The notes beneath the pieces are model-generated. The model made no database searches, had not been told where the DNA came from, and saw nothing but the letters and a program-made list of their open reading frames with translations. A DNA stretch of 64,000 nt from the NCBI GenBank assembly GCA_945643635.1, contig CALZFC010000015.1:911001-975000 (forward strand), written 5' to 3'. Both the position numbers and the translations under genes were made by a program. This DNA is from Allodiplogaster sudhausi (Eukaryota; Nematoda; Chromadorea; Rhabditida; Diplogasteridae). Shown piece after piece: positions 47,075 to 59,546 of the stretch (within the stretch, counting starts at the first letter, position 1; every line of letters begins with the position of its first letter).

Positions 47075-50000
47075 ACATCATCTTTCTGTTTCTCTTTCTA
47101 TTTCTCACTCGATCGTTCTCCGTCTTTGTCTTATCCACTAGAAATTCCAGTCTCCATGTTGGCCGCCTCGTTAACTTTTCACTCTTTCTTTCTTGTTTCT
47201 CTTTCCTTCATTTCCTAGTATTCCAATGGGTATATTTTTCTGAGCATGAAAAAACTATGATCCGTTCCAATTTCATTGCGATGGTCACCATTTGGAAGGG
47301 AATAAAGCGTGGTTGTTTACGCCATGGCGAATTGATTGGGAAGGGAGGGAGTGAGTGATAAGTGGAAAGAGGGCAAGCAGTGATTCTGGCTGATGGTAAG
47401 GAACGGGAAAACATGCTCAAGATGACATTGCCGCATTTCCCTCGGAAGAAATGAGGATGTAAAAAGAATAGAAAAGATCGTGTGTCCTGTGCAATGTCGC
47501 GAATGAAATTTAAAAAAATCGATGCCAAGTTAGCGTGAGAATCGTAGATATTTTTACATGACGAATACCAAAGTAACATGTTGCTGCTAGACTGCTTTCT
47601 TGAATAAGACAAGACTGGTGCTAGCACAATGAGTTGTTTTCACGGTGAAGTATTATGTTAGTTAGTCATAAATTTTGTATTTTAGGTGTGCGAGGTACTC
47701 ACAAATGGCTTCCATTTTGGTGCCGTTTCATGCGCGGCCTGCTCTGCGTTCTTCAGGTATTTATCAGTTCTTTCTAAGGTAGTTCAAACATTACCAGAAA
47801 TGTTAAGTTAAGGAGTAAGTATGAAGTATTTGACATGGGAATAAGAAAATTGAAATGCATTACAGTTTGGCCCTTTTCCATTCTAATCTCACTTTTCATC
47901 CTTTCTCTCCCCATCTCCTTCCAATTGCATTCTCTCCCTTTTCTTTTCTCAGAATCTCTCATTCCCCAAATATGAATTCTATCTTTTTATTGTTTACCTC
48001 TTCAATGCTCTGTTATTCCCAGGCGCACAGTGGCTGAAAATCGAGTATACGAATGTAGAAAAGACGGTGCTGCTCACAACAACTGCCCCATCAATCAGAG
48101 TACGGTACATTTGCAAAGTTGTTCCAGAGTTAAATCATACCGAATTGAATATATGTTTACATCGTTTCTTTAATCGCCAATCTATGCATCATTTCAGTAG
48201 ATATATCAATGAAAACATATGGTAGTACAAGATGATGATGCGTGTTTCTACATCTAATTCTGCATGGTTTCAGGTGCGCGCTGCTACTGTCGTGCCTGCC
48301 GTTTCCAGAAATGCCTCCGAGTTGGCATGGATCCAAATGGTAACTGATCACTACCTTAGTTTATGAATCACTTTCCTCCAGTCTATTTCCTCCTTTTCAG
48401 TGTAGACAGAATAAAATAAATTCTAAATACATGAAAGAGTTCTTTGACAGCCGTCCAGCCACATCGCGATGTGATTGGCAGCAAGCGAAGGAAGCCATCT
48501 GATTCTTCCTCTCCCGGAACACCTCAACAAGCGAAGAGAGCAGCCGCCGGCTTGAACAATTCCAATATCAACTCAAAAGAAGAAGAACAGCAAAGGGCGA
48601 TTCAGAGGTCTGCTCTTTTTCGCATTGCGAATGTGCTTTGAAGATGGAGTGAAGATGTAAAAAATATCTTAGATGAAAAATTCATATTTAGGGCTAGACC
48701 ATCCGTCATAACGATGGAAGAGTCGCTGGCAGACCACCTCAACAAGAACCGGTCAACTCTTTCATTTATACCTTGTACACAATTAATTACAAGCCGCAAG
48801 ATTGATACTGTATTCAATTGACCACCATTTTGAAGTCTTCTTCCTTGAAGTCTTTTTTAAGGTATTCAGGAGATTGCTTTTTTATGAATCGAGTTTCTTT
48901 TAGTGAATTTGCCCGAGCAATCATGGCTCAGTCTGGCTACGCGGAAGTCGCGAAACGAACGAAAATTTCACCCACTGCACACCTTCTCAATTCTCCGTTA
49001 GTTGTAATAGTTAATGAACATTGAAAGAATCCTGGTCATTAGACGATGATATATTTTTTAGATAAGAAATATATTAAATCTACTGAAATATTCGATAAAA
49101 GGAACCAAGTCTGCATTTTCTTGTTTTTTCAGAAATGTTCTAGCAGAGCAGCTGCTAGCATTCTCGCGTACGCCAATCACAAGACTAGCTTTGAACTCCT
49201 CGGCCGGCCCCTTCCGACACCCTGAAACACCTACTCAGTCAGCTACAGTCTCTGGCTATCGAGGAGTCACGACGCGAAGATCGGGTGTGTTTGATTTAGG
49301 CAATATATTTTATATAAGCGTTAGCTTTGTATTGCCTACATATTAGAAGTCCTTTTGTCGAGGTAGTTTGCAAATCGAAGAAAATACAACTCGCCAACAA
49401 AGCTTTACTGATATTTATGGGATCGGCCTTTTATCAGCGCTAATATCTATGTTGTTTATTATATTCAGTAAACAAAAAAAGTTATAAAAAAAATACATCG
49501 TTCAGCTGCGCTGTCTATGCAACAAGAGCAGCATTCCCGGCAAACCCAGCGGCCAACAAGGTTAGTTCCTTGGGTATTAAACCGAGATGAAAGTACAGTA
49601 TGTTTATACATTTTTTTTTCTGTACGGTGATATGCTGACCCACGCATTGGCCGACCGAACATGCGAATTAGAGAGAGTTGAGCTCATTTTTTTCAGTGTA
49701 ATTTCCAACAGACTTCACACTGCGAAGGACGAACATCTTGAGGATATTTCTGGAGTATGTTTGTCGTATTATATTCTACAAACAATTTGTTTCAGTCAGA
49801 TGTAAACGGTAGGAAGTCATTAACGAAACTGATGTTATAATGACTTCAATATTAAGGAGATGCTCGTGTACGAGTACGAAGAAGATATCACGACGGAGGA
49901 TTTGGCAGCAGAAGAGAGGAGAATGAATGAGAACGCAGCGGCAGCTGCCAGCTCATCCCTCACTTCATCCGAAGCGGAGACAGCCGCACACATTCGAGAG

Positions 50001-52724
50001 TTCATGGGGGTTAATGGAGGTTAGACAGAGAGAGGGAGGAATGAAATGAAGCAAGTTTTATGAGCTTCCCATACGACTATTTATGGTGCCGAATTAATTT
50101 TATATCGTAAGGGAACTTGGTTTCATTCATAATTCATATCGAGTTATGGATTTTAGAAAGATAATTAAAGTTTTTATGTTTATAGAGTCTAATGAGTAGT
50201 AAATGAACATTCCTTAATTCAGATGTCGAGTGCGTTTCCGACATCCGTATTAACGTCATCCATGAATTCACGGAGGCATACAAGTAAGCGAAACTTGTAG
50301 AATATCTTCAATTTTCCTTTTTGCTGTTAACTTTTGTTTCTTTCGACTAAAATGATTATAATTGATTGAGGGCCCTTCTGGAAAGGCGCCGCATGATCTA
50401 CTGTCCTCGGACTGTCCGCGATATTCTTGGCGGCACTCCGCCGGTCAGTGCCATTATTATTAGTTTTCTTTTTTTCTATTTCTTGTTAAGAAAATCTAAC
50501 ATCAGGGAGAAAAGTTAAATAACGGTTTGATATATTTTAGGAAAGTGTCGAAGTCAAGTATTATGATCGGACGGTGAAGCATCTCCGGCTGGAAGTTGGC
50601 TTAATTGCTGACATGCTAAGCAGTGTTGCACTCTTCCGCGACTTGCCACTTGATGACAAGGTAGGTTTGAGAAGGAGAAGAGAGGAAAAAGGGGAGAAAG
50701 AAAAGGAGAGGGAGGGAAGGAAAATTGAAGTGATATGAAACCCAAGAGTAGAGGAAAGAAAGAGAATGCCCAATTTTTGATGCCGTTCATGTCAGGTGCT
50801 TCTCTTCAAGAACGTCGGAATGTACTACAGTGTCCTCGAGAAGCACTACATGACTGCGAGATACGGTGGCCATGAAAGCATGAGAATCTACAACTTTGAC
50901 CTGACATTCACTGGTACATTTTTACAGTTTATTCGCTTTTTTTAATAATCAAAAATATGCTTAGAGCAGCTTAGTTAACTTCCATATAGATGAAATGTTT
51001 TCTTTGAGATCTAAATAATGTCGAATTCACCGACTTCCGTTTCACGAAGGACGAGACGATGACTGAGGAAACGCTAAAAACGTTTGTCTTTTTTTGCGTT
51101 TATTAGAAGTCAGTTTTTTTTTATTCTTTAAACTCTTCTCAAGTCGTTTTTATTACTGTTGGTAGTGCAGTTAGCGTTCTTCTAGAAATAATGCAAAGCA
51201 TTTAAATACAAAAAAGAAGCTTAGTTTCCGACGGTCAAGTTCCCTCAGGCTCTTCATTGATCCGCTTCGCCAGTCCATTCACGATGTGGCTGGGGCCATG
51301 GCCAAGATGAACATGGCTGAGGCAGAGTTCGTTGGACTCATGTCCGTACTACTCTTCGATCCGAGTATGTGGAGAGAGAGAGAGAGAGGAGAGAGAGGGG
51401 GAGAGAGAGAGGACTAGCATGAGCAGTTTATTTGTAAATTCGACCCTTTCATGTCCTTTCAATTAGATAATGTTGTTTAAAAAATTTTACTTCTATTTAT
51501 ATTAATGATAAAAAGTTTGATTACAGCAATCTCTGACCTCTCTGATGAAGGGCGGCCCCGTATTGTCGCGGCGAGGGAGCGAGCATACAAGGTCAGAGTT
51601 CCTTTTGTCAACAAAATTTGGCTTATAATAGGCTTTGGCTTTTCTGCTTGTATGGTTTGCTTGTGCTGTTCACGAATGGAGATAAAGCTTATAAGCTGTA
51701 TATTGGACCCAATCGTGCACAGCGTATTCTCTCTCAAACAGAAAAGTTGAGCGAGATCTGGTTAAAGGAGAGATTCTCACACGCTGTCATAATCATGTAA
51801 TCGTCTTGTTCGCCAATCAAGAGCGTTGGAAATAAGGGGCCCTATTTTCCCATGCTTTTACTGCTATGATCATCAAATATTCTTCTTAAACAATCCAACT
51901 TGATACATTTTTCTAGTATAGTTCTTTAGAAATAGCTCACTCATTTTCACATTGACTTATTACGCTCTTCTGGAGTGCAATTATTTGAATCTAGTAATTG
52001 AATACCGTAATACCGACTCAGGACTGGTTTTCCTTCTACCGCGCCCGAGGCTACACGAGTGACACGGCTGCGCAGAGAGTCGGAGAGACGTTGCTGCTCA
52101 TCCCCGCCATCCAGGTCATTTTCTTTTTTCCTATAACTGATTTCTCCTGAATTATCATTTGACAAGTCCATTGCTGCGGTGTATTGACCTTCTTTAACTA
52201 AATGATGTATTCGATAGTCTCCGAACCATACCCTACACATTCGTTTCTCAACTTGTTGGAAAAGATCGTAACATAGCAAAAAGTGCCGTTTTTCAAGCAA
52301 AAAATGTTTCGTCCGGGGGGGGGGGGGGTTCAACGGAATTTTGAGCCGGCCGGGGGGGAGGGGGTTCCAACACGGCGCATGCGGCGCCCTTGTTCAGCAC
52401 TGGATCGTAATGCCATGAAATGATTTTTTTTTGTCTTCTTCTCTTACGATGAGAATCAAAAGTAATTGACTTGTTGCCCAGAACACGGCGGAAGTTGCGC
52501 GCGAGAACTTCCATCTCGTGCGCGTCTTCGAGATCTTCGACTACGACCTCATCATGGACGACATCTTTGGCTGGAAGCCGGAGTCGGACGAGGCGGCAGC
52601 CAGGAGAATCCCTGACCTCGTGGGTCGCGGACACGTTTGGTCGCCGCCCGCGGAGTCCACGGTCGATGCCAAGATCTTTCCAACTGCCATTGAGCACGAC
52701 GAGGCGCAGTCCATGGTTATCTGA
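36659..52724 (+). CDS. Nuclear hormone receptor (nematode-type), possible long N-terminus
   Basis: The firm part starts at 46,487. Zinc finger 1 is split over exons 46,487-46,564 and 47,686-47,756: NCTVCEVLTNGFHFGAVSCA then ACSAFFR, with C-x2-C-x13-C-x2-C spacing. Exons at 48,023 and 48,274 give finger 2: YECRKDGAAHNNCPINQSAR then CYCRACRFQKCLRVGMDPN. A hinge with KRRK follows (48,451-48,607). Ligand-binding-domain-like exons run to 52,724, with DVECVSDIRINVIHEFTEAY, LRLEVGLIADMLSSVALFRD, LPLDDKVLLFKNVGMYYSVL, LLLIPAIQNTAEVARENFHL and a TGA after QSMVI. An exon at about 43,500-43,753 (MPALPPISVWSSAHLDDFSD, Ser/Pro-rich) joins in phase 0. Exons 36,659-36,716, 36,890-36,997, 37,675-37,737, 37,993-38,046, 38,083-38,211 and 43,087-43,137 are mutually phase 0 and could be the N-terminal A/B region, but their link to the 43.5 kb exon is out of phase with visible sites. 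It acts as a nuclear ligand-dependent or orphan transcription factor. Confidence 0.75.
36799..36886. repeat. Tandem 43-bp duplication before an acceptor
   Basis: TTATTAGTGGGTTTTTACCA followed by CA.GT.ACTTGCCATTTCCC occurs twice in direct orientation. The second copy ends at the TTTTCAG acceptor of the exon at 36,890, so the duplication also copied most of the polypyrimidine tract. Confidence 0.85.
37415..37625. mobile_element. Small foldback element with GCCGG-rich arms
   Basis: GAACAAGGTCCGGTGCA...AGGCCGGCTT at the left (37,425-37,457) is inverted at the right as AAGCCGGCCCATGCACCGGC then CTTGTTC (37,578-37,606). The length is about 200 bp and it sits in an intron of the nuclear-receptor region. 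Related sequence (AGCCGGCCGGGG and CTTGTTCAGCACTGGAT) recurs at 52,340-52,410. Confidence 0.55.
38254..38295. repeat. (TA)n microsatellite
   Basis: An uninterrupted TA run of about 40 bases at the start of the large intron. Confidence 0.95.
38340..38654 (+). other. Open frame of unknown origin in the large intron
   Basis: A frame open from the TA repeat to TAA at 38,654 reads MLAGLVVKKTIHRRDIKEAA, then EFLSSNRRIYFRFTCNVQRV. It has balanced amino-acid use unlike the simple-sequence frames nearby. No family is recognised; it may be a decayed element remnant. Confidence 0.2.
38660..39960. other. Intronic or intergenic, AG/CT-rich
   Basis: GA-rich blocks at 39,000-39,080 and 39,205-39,250 and a long CT tract at 39,822-39,925. 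No exon was recognised. Confidence 0.5.
40447..40690. mobile_element. Long-hairpin MITE
   Basis: GAGAGAGCATGCATTTTGAA then GAGACTCTGC, and a GCATGAGGC.CAGAA.CTTGAC block, are inverted across a short GGTCCA centre (about 40,569-40,575), giving arms of about 65 bp. It lies inside the foldback element. The words GCATGCTCTCTCG and CATGAGG recur in the 4.9-5.0 kb region, hinting at a related family. Confidence 0.65.
40717..41163. mobile_element. MITE with 25-bp TIRs and G-rich interior
   Basis: Begins TACCGTATTTTCTCTATTAG then TACCCC and ends GGGGTACTAATAGAGAAAAT then ACGGTA, a perfect inverted terminus flanked by TA. The interior repeats GAGGGAGGGGTTCTATT and runs of 7-9 G. A TA target duplication would suit a mariner-type origin (inference). 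It is nested inside the larger foldback element. Confidence 0.75.
41870..42125. repeat. Terminus of the 4.8-kb TIR family beside a GGCCC-rich block
   Basis: 41,925-41,960 (GGGACACTTTACTACGTCGG) repeats the end found at 4,830 and 6,930. It is preceded by a hairpin of ATGAGGCTAA and TTAGCCTCAT (41,871-41,911). From 41,970 to 42,118 follows a strikingly GC-rich run built of GGCCC and CCGG words (for example GGGCCCGGCCCGGCCCGGGG), unlike the surrounding DNA. Confidence 0.5.
42722..42910. repeat. Tandem ~63-bp CT-rich minisatellite, three copies
   Basis: The unit contains CATTTTCTCTCTCCATCCCT then CTCTTTTCTC and repeats about three times directly after the foldback element. Confidence 0.85.
43150..43320. 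repeat. CT microsatellites
   Basis: Two long CT runs (43,160-43,197 and 43,279-43,319) follow the candidate exon at 43,087-43,137. Confidence 0.9.
43760..46480. other. 2.7-kb intron of the nuclear receptor
   Basis: Contains CT tracts (44,996-45,033; 45,315-45,344). It also has two open stretches with protein-like composition: 43,831-43,966 (MSSLKRHSKFEQTFLSDLIT) and 44,486-44,821 (VLSRLESAALVHVLKPALAK). Neither belongs to a family I recognise, and neither has matching exons. Decayed element fragments are possible. Confidence 0.35.
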
Positions 52725-53110
52725 TTGTGAGTAGAGTCGAGATGCTGTAAGATAATTACAAAGTTATTACTAGTTCAACTACACGTTATCACATTATCAG
52801 CTTGTTATGTTTCTACATTTATTGTTTGTTCCCGCATAGAATATCAGCTTCTCGAAAGTGGAATTCATTTCTTCTCTTGGCTTGCTTAGCTAACTAGTGT
52901 CAGTATTAGAGCACGTCTCTGCTAAGATTTGATCTTTTCTCCAAATATATCTTCCTTCTCTTCTGGTCGGGTAATGAGCTCATGCTGTTCACATGTATTC
53001 CCAGGAAATGTGTCCAAAAGTTTCGGAATGAGTTTACAAAATACGTTTGATGTTGTTCTATAATGATTTTAAATAGAATTCGTGTATATCGTTCAATTAT
53101 AAATTCTGTG

Positions 53111-53116
53111 AATAAA
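53111..53116 (+). terminator. AATAAA after the nuclear-receptor gene
   Basis: Lies about 390 bases after the TGA at 52,724; a plausible, somewhat distant polyadenylation signal. Confidence 0.35.
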
Positions 53117-53119
53117 TGA

Positions 53120-53815
53120 CTGTTCCTTCCTTAACCACGTCCTTCTTTTTTCTTACATTACATTAATCATTTTACCCACAAATAGAAACACTGAGGAAGT
53201 GACTATTGAATTTCGCCTTTGGTAAGGTGGGGAAATACCGTAGCAGTGTTGTGGAAACTTCATTCAAAGACGAAAGCTTAGACATCTCGAGACAAATCAA
53301 ATTAAGCTAACAAATATAAGCCTAGTAGAATGCAACAAAATTCACCGATTCTGCACGAAATACTCTGCGTATAATTCGTTGACAAAAATCTCACAACTCT
53401 GCCGTATTCTCTTAGTCATCTGAAGGGACTGACTGGACTTTCTTCGGAATGGCGAGGTAAATTGCACACCGAAGAAGACACAAAGGAACTTCAAGATTAT
53501 GGAAAATGTTGATAAGTACAATGTCAATCATGAGCTATCCTTAAACAGCTTAAAAAGAAAATTAGCAGAACCTAATTAAAATCCAGCCACATTACGGCAA
53601 GATAAGCACGTCGGTTATGATAACTTATAGATGCATTCACAGAAGGACGAAGAACACCGTTCAATTCTCTGTCATACCTCATATCAGATTATGGGAGTAA
53701 TGGATCAGAAAACTATGCAAATTAATATGAATTATCAACACATAAAACATTGCTACAAAAGTCTTACTTATATTAGCAAGAAAGTAAAAATAATTATCGC
53801 CTGATATTGATTGAC
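53120..53815. other. Intergenic between convergent NHR and rabenosyn genes
   Basis: AT-rich, no exon or repeat recognised. It should contain the 3' UTRs of both convergent genes. Confidence 0.45.
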
Positions 53816-53819
53816 TGGC

Positions 53820-56800
53820 TCAGATGGTCGGCGACTCCAGGCCAGCACTGGTAATCTCCATCAAAATGTCGTTGATGCTCTGCTCGAGAATCTGCGCCTC
53901 GTCCAAGCGACCCGCTTCCGCTGCCTGCTTCAGGTAACTGAAAATATTATAATGATCCTCTTCTAATGAATAAAATGTACACTAAGAACTTACTCTTCTG
54001 CGTACAAAACAAGCGTATCATAGCTTCAAAATATTTAACAAACGACGCCAACAAATCAAATATCAGAACCAACCTTTTAAGGTTGTCCAGCTGAATAAGC
54101 AAAGGATGTTGAGTGTGGTTGTCGTCTACGAAAGGATTCACCGCGCGTGTCTGAAAGGACGGCATTTTCAAGATATCTTCACCATTAGTGTGTATTGTAT
54201 TTCATACAGTATCTCTCTCTCTCTCTATCTTGCTTCCTCTCTTTCTTTTTCTCTCTCCTTCTCTTCCAAACCTGCATGGGTGTCCATCCATCGTTGACAG
54301 AGCCCGAGCCCGACCTCGTGAGAAGTCCTCGTGTAGATGAGTGTGAGCTGGCTGATGAGAGAGGTGGAGAGACTCTGCTTGCCTACAATTGAAATAGCAT
54401 AAAACACATAGTATAAAACGATTTCATTAAAGGCAATTAATTGACTAAAAAAATGAATGAATATCTGACAACATTGTTGCCCGTCGCTCCTCCGGTGATC
54501 GTCGAGAGAGACGGCATCGAAGGAGAGGAGAGGACGCGGGCGAGGGAAGCCGGCGCGGCACTCGCGGAGCCTTCCGCTTCGGAGGCTGCCGCGTCTGTCA
54601 TCAACTGACGCGTCAGGGCCATTTGACGAGCCACCTGAGAAGTAGTAATACTTATTTATACAATGCCCCAGTCCTTCTAAAGCTATGTTAATTTATCCAA
54701 TTCATTGAATCTTTCACTAAAAAAAGTTTTCTAGTTAGATAGACGATTCAAGTTCCAGAAGATTCTCTCTACACCACACCTCGCTCTTCCTCTTCTCTAC
54801 AAGTAGCGCGTACTCTTCAGCGGTCGGAAGAGGTCCAAGGCCTTTCAGGCTCTCCTCAAATAAAAAAAAATTATTCTAATGAAGGGCATGATATATTCGT
54901 GAAAGACCAAGTGATATTTATGTAAGCTATTGATTGAAATCTTGAAAAGTGGAAATATAGTGCTGTACCTGGACTACTGTAAGGGCGACCATTCGAATAT
55001 GTCGTCGCAGCTTGGCATCTGGCGGAGGGCGGCCCTGTTCAACGCCCTCGCTCTTTATTCCATCTTCAGCTATCCGTTTGCTAGCAAATACAAGTTAGTT
55101 ATGAAGGTAGAAGGAGAGAAGTATACTTACACTGTCTATCATGCCACAGAATAAAAGGAAGAAAATAATGATGTAATGGAGAAATCGATAAATAGCAATA
55201 TCTTCCTCATGGCCAATTTGACACTAGCCATTCCATAAGTATAATTCTTTAGGCAAAAATGTAGACCTGAGCGAGTCAATTTCCCGATGCTTCACTGCCA
55301 GCTTCCTCCTCATCTTCTCAGCCGATTCGAGTGTGTACATGGTCTCTCCTTTCCTAAAATAAGTACTGTTAGCATAGTAGGCTTTTAGCAGATGTCTGTT
55401 GATTTTCTAGTCAGATAGACGATTAAAAAACTTTCTCCCAATAAATAGAAAGACAAAAAGGTGCTTTCCTGCGCGTAAATAGTCATAAAAGAAATACAAA
55501 AAAAAATCATAAAAGAAATACAAAGAAGGACCTTAGCGATTCGCTCATCCTCTGATAACTCGGCCCAAGGTTGGAGACTTCAGTGATGAGGGAAGTGAGC
55601 TGCTCGTAAAGGGAAACAAATGCTGGCTGATTATGCTGCTCCATCATCTCCTGAATGCGAAAATTTCATCTTACTACCAGATAATCTTACGATGATCCAA
55701 AATAAAGTACACTTTCAATGACCGTACGCAAAGAACAGTAAAGGCACTTTGGAAGCGTTTGACTATATCACAATCAGCTGTTCTACCACACAAGACAATA
55801 TTACAGGAACACCACCGAACCTCTCGACGCGAAAGATACAGTAGGCAAGTGTCGCAGACCCGGAGATGCTCGTTCGCGTCCTGTACATAACATTAACCCT
55901 TTCATTCAGATCTAGGATTTGCATTTCTTTTGAAAACGTAGACAAATCAACTTCTCATAAAATATCTCTTATAAATAAACAAAATGTGAATTAAAAATCG
56001 TCAACACTTCAGGTGCGAGCAGACATTGACATTCACAAGATTTGGTGGAGACCAAGAATGGTGCTGGGTTAGGTGCGTTCTTCTATTTTAAGGTTGCAGA
56101 GTGAAGGCTTCTGGGAAGGAGAGACGGAAGCCACAGGAGGGACAAATTGGGAGAGAGAAAAAGAGAGAAGATAAGAGGAGAAAGAGAAAAAGAGAGGAGA
56201 GAATAGAAGAAAGAGACGGACAGAGAAGATGGGCAGAAACGAAAGGGAATTACTCCACAACCTTCATCCCAAATGTGATTAGCACAAAAGCACGAACACC
56301 AACAACCAATTCAAGGAGTGCTGAGAGTTTAATGTGTTTCTTCAATCTTAAAACATTCTATCATCATGGAGAGCAAAACAAATTGCCACTTAGGACGATA
56401 AGATGATCTATCATGCTCATACAGTACTCCTTGCTATTTCTACCGTACTCCATCCCTCTTCCCCTCTGCTCGCACCTGCTTCAGCAGCGATCCTAAACTC
56501 ACTTCGTCGACGCCGCTCCCTCCCGCTCCTCCGCTGCCTGAGCTTCCCCCTGAAGCGGCTTCGCGGTTCCTTTGATCTCCTGCGGCCCCTTTGATGAGTT
56601 GAAGAAGCTGGCCGCTGCCTCGCTTCGCCAGTCCCACCACAAGACCGGCTGCCAGGCGGCCGCCCGTGCCGCCGAGTTGCAGCTGCAAGGAGTGGTAAGT
56701 AGCTAGAGATAGAGAGAGAGAGAGGGGAGAGAAGTGAACAGCATAAACAGACACGGAAAACAGTATTGAAATCTCCTCACAAGGGCTACCTTCGAAAAAC

Positions 56801-58955
56801 ACGAGGGTACATCTACGCTTGGCCAAAATGGTAAAACTATAATTAGTTTTTTTTTTCATTTTCGGCTTAAAGTTGAGATCATGTAGGAACAGTTATCACT
56901 CAAGAGGGAAACATTCAGTTGGCCTGCAATAGGGGGAGCCCAAAGTAACTGAATTTGGAAAGTAATTCATTTGCAACATAAGCAGGAAAATCAAAAGCTG
57001 TTCCAAAAAGCTTTTTGTGACTATACATTTAAATAAGAAAACATGCAACTTATAGGAAGAAGTGATAAGAAAGTGGTTGAAGATCAAAACAAGGATAGTA
57101 AACGGAATGAAAAAAGACCTTGAACAACATGAAATACCGTAATCCCTAACCGTTCTCTCGAGTGGATCTTGTTCAATGCTAGCCAGCTTAGACTCGTCCC
57201 CAATCGCAGCCAACATCTGTGCGGCGAGTGCAGGATTCGTCAGCTTTCCTGAATATGCTTGGTTACACACTTCATTAAGAAATAGCACTAGGCAACATCT
57301 TTTTTCTTCTACTTCAAAAAAGAGAGCAAGTACATATTGTTAGAAAAAAATAAGCCATACTTGCTGAGAGGAAGGAGAGGAAGCGAGAGCAACTCTTGCA
57401 AATCAGTTTTCCGCACAAGCGACAGTGATGTCTTCTGAAAATAAAGGAAACCGTAATCTTTCGAAAATATTTTACAGGACATTCACTGTACTCAGCCCTA
57501 TACAGCTGCACATCATAGATAACAAGTGGAAAACTGGAAAGCAAGAGCTAATCCAGGATCTGACCGCCGGGTGATGGTGAATGAGCCTCTGCACATGGAG
57601 CACTGCTTCTCATCTCGATCGCCGACCCAACCGACCACTTGGCGTTCGAAGTATAAAGGAAGAGAGAATCAACTTCTACGAAGAACATACATTCGGAGCA
57701 AATATGCAATAACAGCTTGTTTAACGTAGTCAAAACAATGGAAAATACGAAGGCAAAATAATGAAAATCAATGTAAAATTATGCTGATTTTGATTACGAA
57801 GATAACTCTTAGCAGCACAGCTTAGAACAGCAAAAGTGAATAAACCTCTGCGCAGTGACGGATCGGACGGGCACTCGTTAATCAGCTGATCAAGAATGAT
57901 AATCCGACGATTGGTTTCCACGGCAACCTAGAAGAGAAAGTTTTCTTCCAATGCAAGATTGCTCCTTAATACGTTGGTTCTTAAATATTCTGACCTGATT
58001 GACGGTCTCGTCTCGCATGTCTCGAAATTCATCCATTCTGGGGCGGCGAATACCTGGATTCAATCAGCATATAATTTTAGAAACTTCGTAATAACAACAA
58101 TACTGTTCTTTTATTAATATTGTAAATCAAGTAATAATGACATCGAAATGGTTGTGCGAAATGTGCAATAGCTATTTGAAAGATGGTCAGCAGTGATATA
58201 TCATTGATATCTTTGAACCAAAGAATGCTGGAATCTTTAAACCAGAGTGCCCAAGTAAACAATCGCAAACCTAATCGGACCACAACTGGAGGTAGCGGAT
58301 GATGGAAATGTAGCTTTTCCTGATTCTCGGTCTGCCTTCCTGGCGGTGTTTGTGCTGCGTGATTACCGTTTGCGCCAAGTCCCTGACCAAAAGAGGAGCC
58401 CGTTGCTGTTGAATTAGAAGTTGAAGGCCTCTCGGTCAGAAGAGAAGTTGCTTGTGAGCGTATTCTTCGGGCGTGGGTGAGAATTCCTGGAAGAAATGCT
58501 ACTTCCGTCATTTTTCCCCAACGTATAAATAAATCTGTTAAAACAGGTGTAGAAAAACTGCAGTCATGAAACATTTGTATATTAGTACTACTAATAATAC
58601 ATTAACTAGACTTCTTTGTCATCTAAACAAAGGAAGAGCAATGATTTGACCCTTCTTGAGCTGATCCAAAGTGTCCTCCTCGTTATTCTCAGAGTGCACG
58701 TGATCGACATGAGTCTTAATCAAGAGAAATTACTGCCAGCCGTTGAGGATAATTAAGGAATAATTAAGGAAGAATGCAAATCTTTTGCGTCAGCAGAACA
58801 TTAACATCACGAGCAGTTTCAAACTTGGCATTGAGCATTACTTCAAAAGAAAGGAATCAAATGCTTGCTCAAACAACCTGGAGCGTCTGAAAGTCGCCGA
58901 GATCGCGGAAGCAGAACGGGCAGATGAAGCCCTGGCGAACTCCATTCTCCTCCAT
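53820..58955 (-). CDS. rabs-5: Rabenosyn-5 (FYVE zinc finger, Rab effector)
   Basis: About 14 exons on the minus strand. The start at 58,955 gives MEENGVRQGFICPFCFRDLG then DFQTLQ, continued by IKTHVDHVHSENNEEDTLDQ: the N-terminal C2H2 finger with its two His. The FYVE domain is split over 57,660-57,570 (VGWVGDRDEKQCSMCRGSFT) and about 57,440-57,360 (RHHCRLCGKLICKSCSRFLS), with the R-H-H-C-R core that binds PI3P. Downstream helical exons follow (YEQLTSLITEVSNLGPSYQR; GETMYTLESAEKMRRKLAVK). A linker has SGSVNDGWTPMQ and an N-P-F motif (AVNPFVDDN), the EHD-protein binding signal. The last exon is LKQAAEAGRLDEAQILEQSI, matching the C-terminal Rab-binding helices. In other animals rabenosyn-5 links Rab5 and PI3P on early endosomes to SNARE/VPS45 fusion and EHD-dependent recycling. 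A Gly/Ala-rich exon (56,700-56,480) may belong to it. Confidence 0.85.
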
Positions 58956-58959
58956 TTCT

Positions 58960-59540
58960 ATTCTTCTCTTTATCCTCTCCTTTTAAGTCCTCTTTCCAAC
59001 TTCTCAATCCAATCCTTCCTTCTACTTCTAACCCGTCCGATGCTAACTCATTCTAAACACAAAGACGGGTGAGGCGAAGAGAAATAAGAAAAACCAAGGC
59101 ACAACAAGCGAAAAGGAATGATAGCTGGTTGTCTTCCAATCTATTACAAACAGTTATCATTTATCAAACCTTAAGGGTATGCAATGCACGGCAGAATATC
59201 AACACTGGAATCTGTTTGGTTTGGCGCAACTTAAAAACTCACCAGTGCACCCTGCAGTGGACAACACCAAATTGGAAATTTACCCATTCATCTCATTCGT
59301 ATATTCACTAGCAACCATTCACCAAGCTATTCATTCATATTGTTAGCCATGAATAGTAGAAGATCATATCCTTAATTCCTGCCTGAATATGCATCTCCAG
59401 AATTTGTTAGCCTGGCTCTCCATCTTATTCCTCCCGCTATCCTCTGGCCATTCCTCTACCAGTCGACCGCGGCAGTCGGTCGCTTCTATCTCGCTCTCTG
59501 CCCAGCTGTTCTCAGCTGCTTTTCAGGACATACCAGACAG
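58960..59540. promoter_or_regulatory. Divergent promoter region of rabs-5 and PDZ gene
   Basis: 590 bases separate the two starts, which face away from each other. CT-rich near the rabs-5 start. No TATA box was picked out. A bidirectional promoter is inference from layout. Confidence 0.35.
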
Positions 59541-59546
59541 AGCAGC

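Noticed and set aside
56101..56406. Lys/Arg/Glu-rich plus-strand frame
   Set aside because: AG-rich intron sequence of the minus-strand rabenosyn gene.
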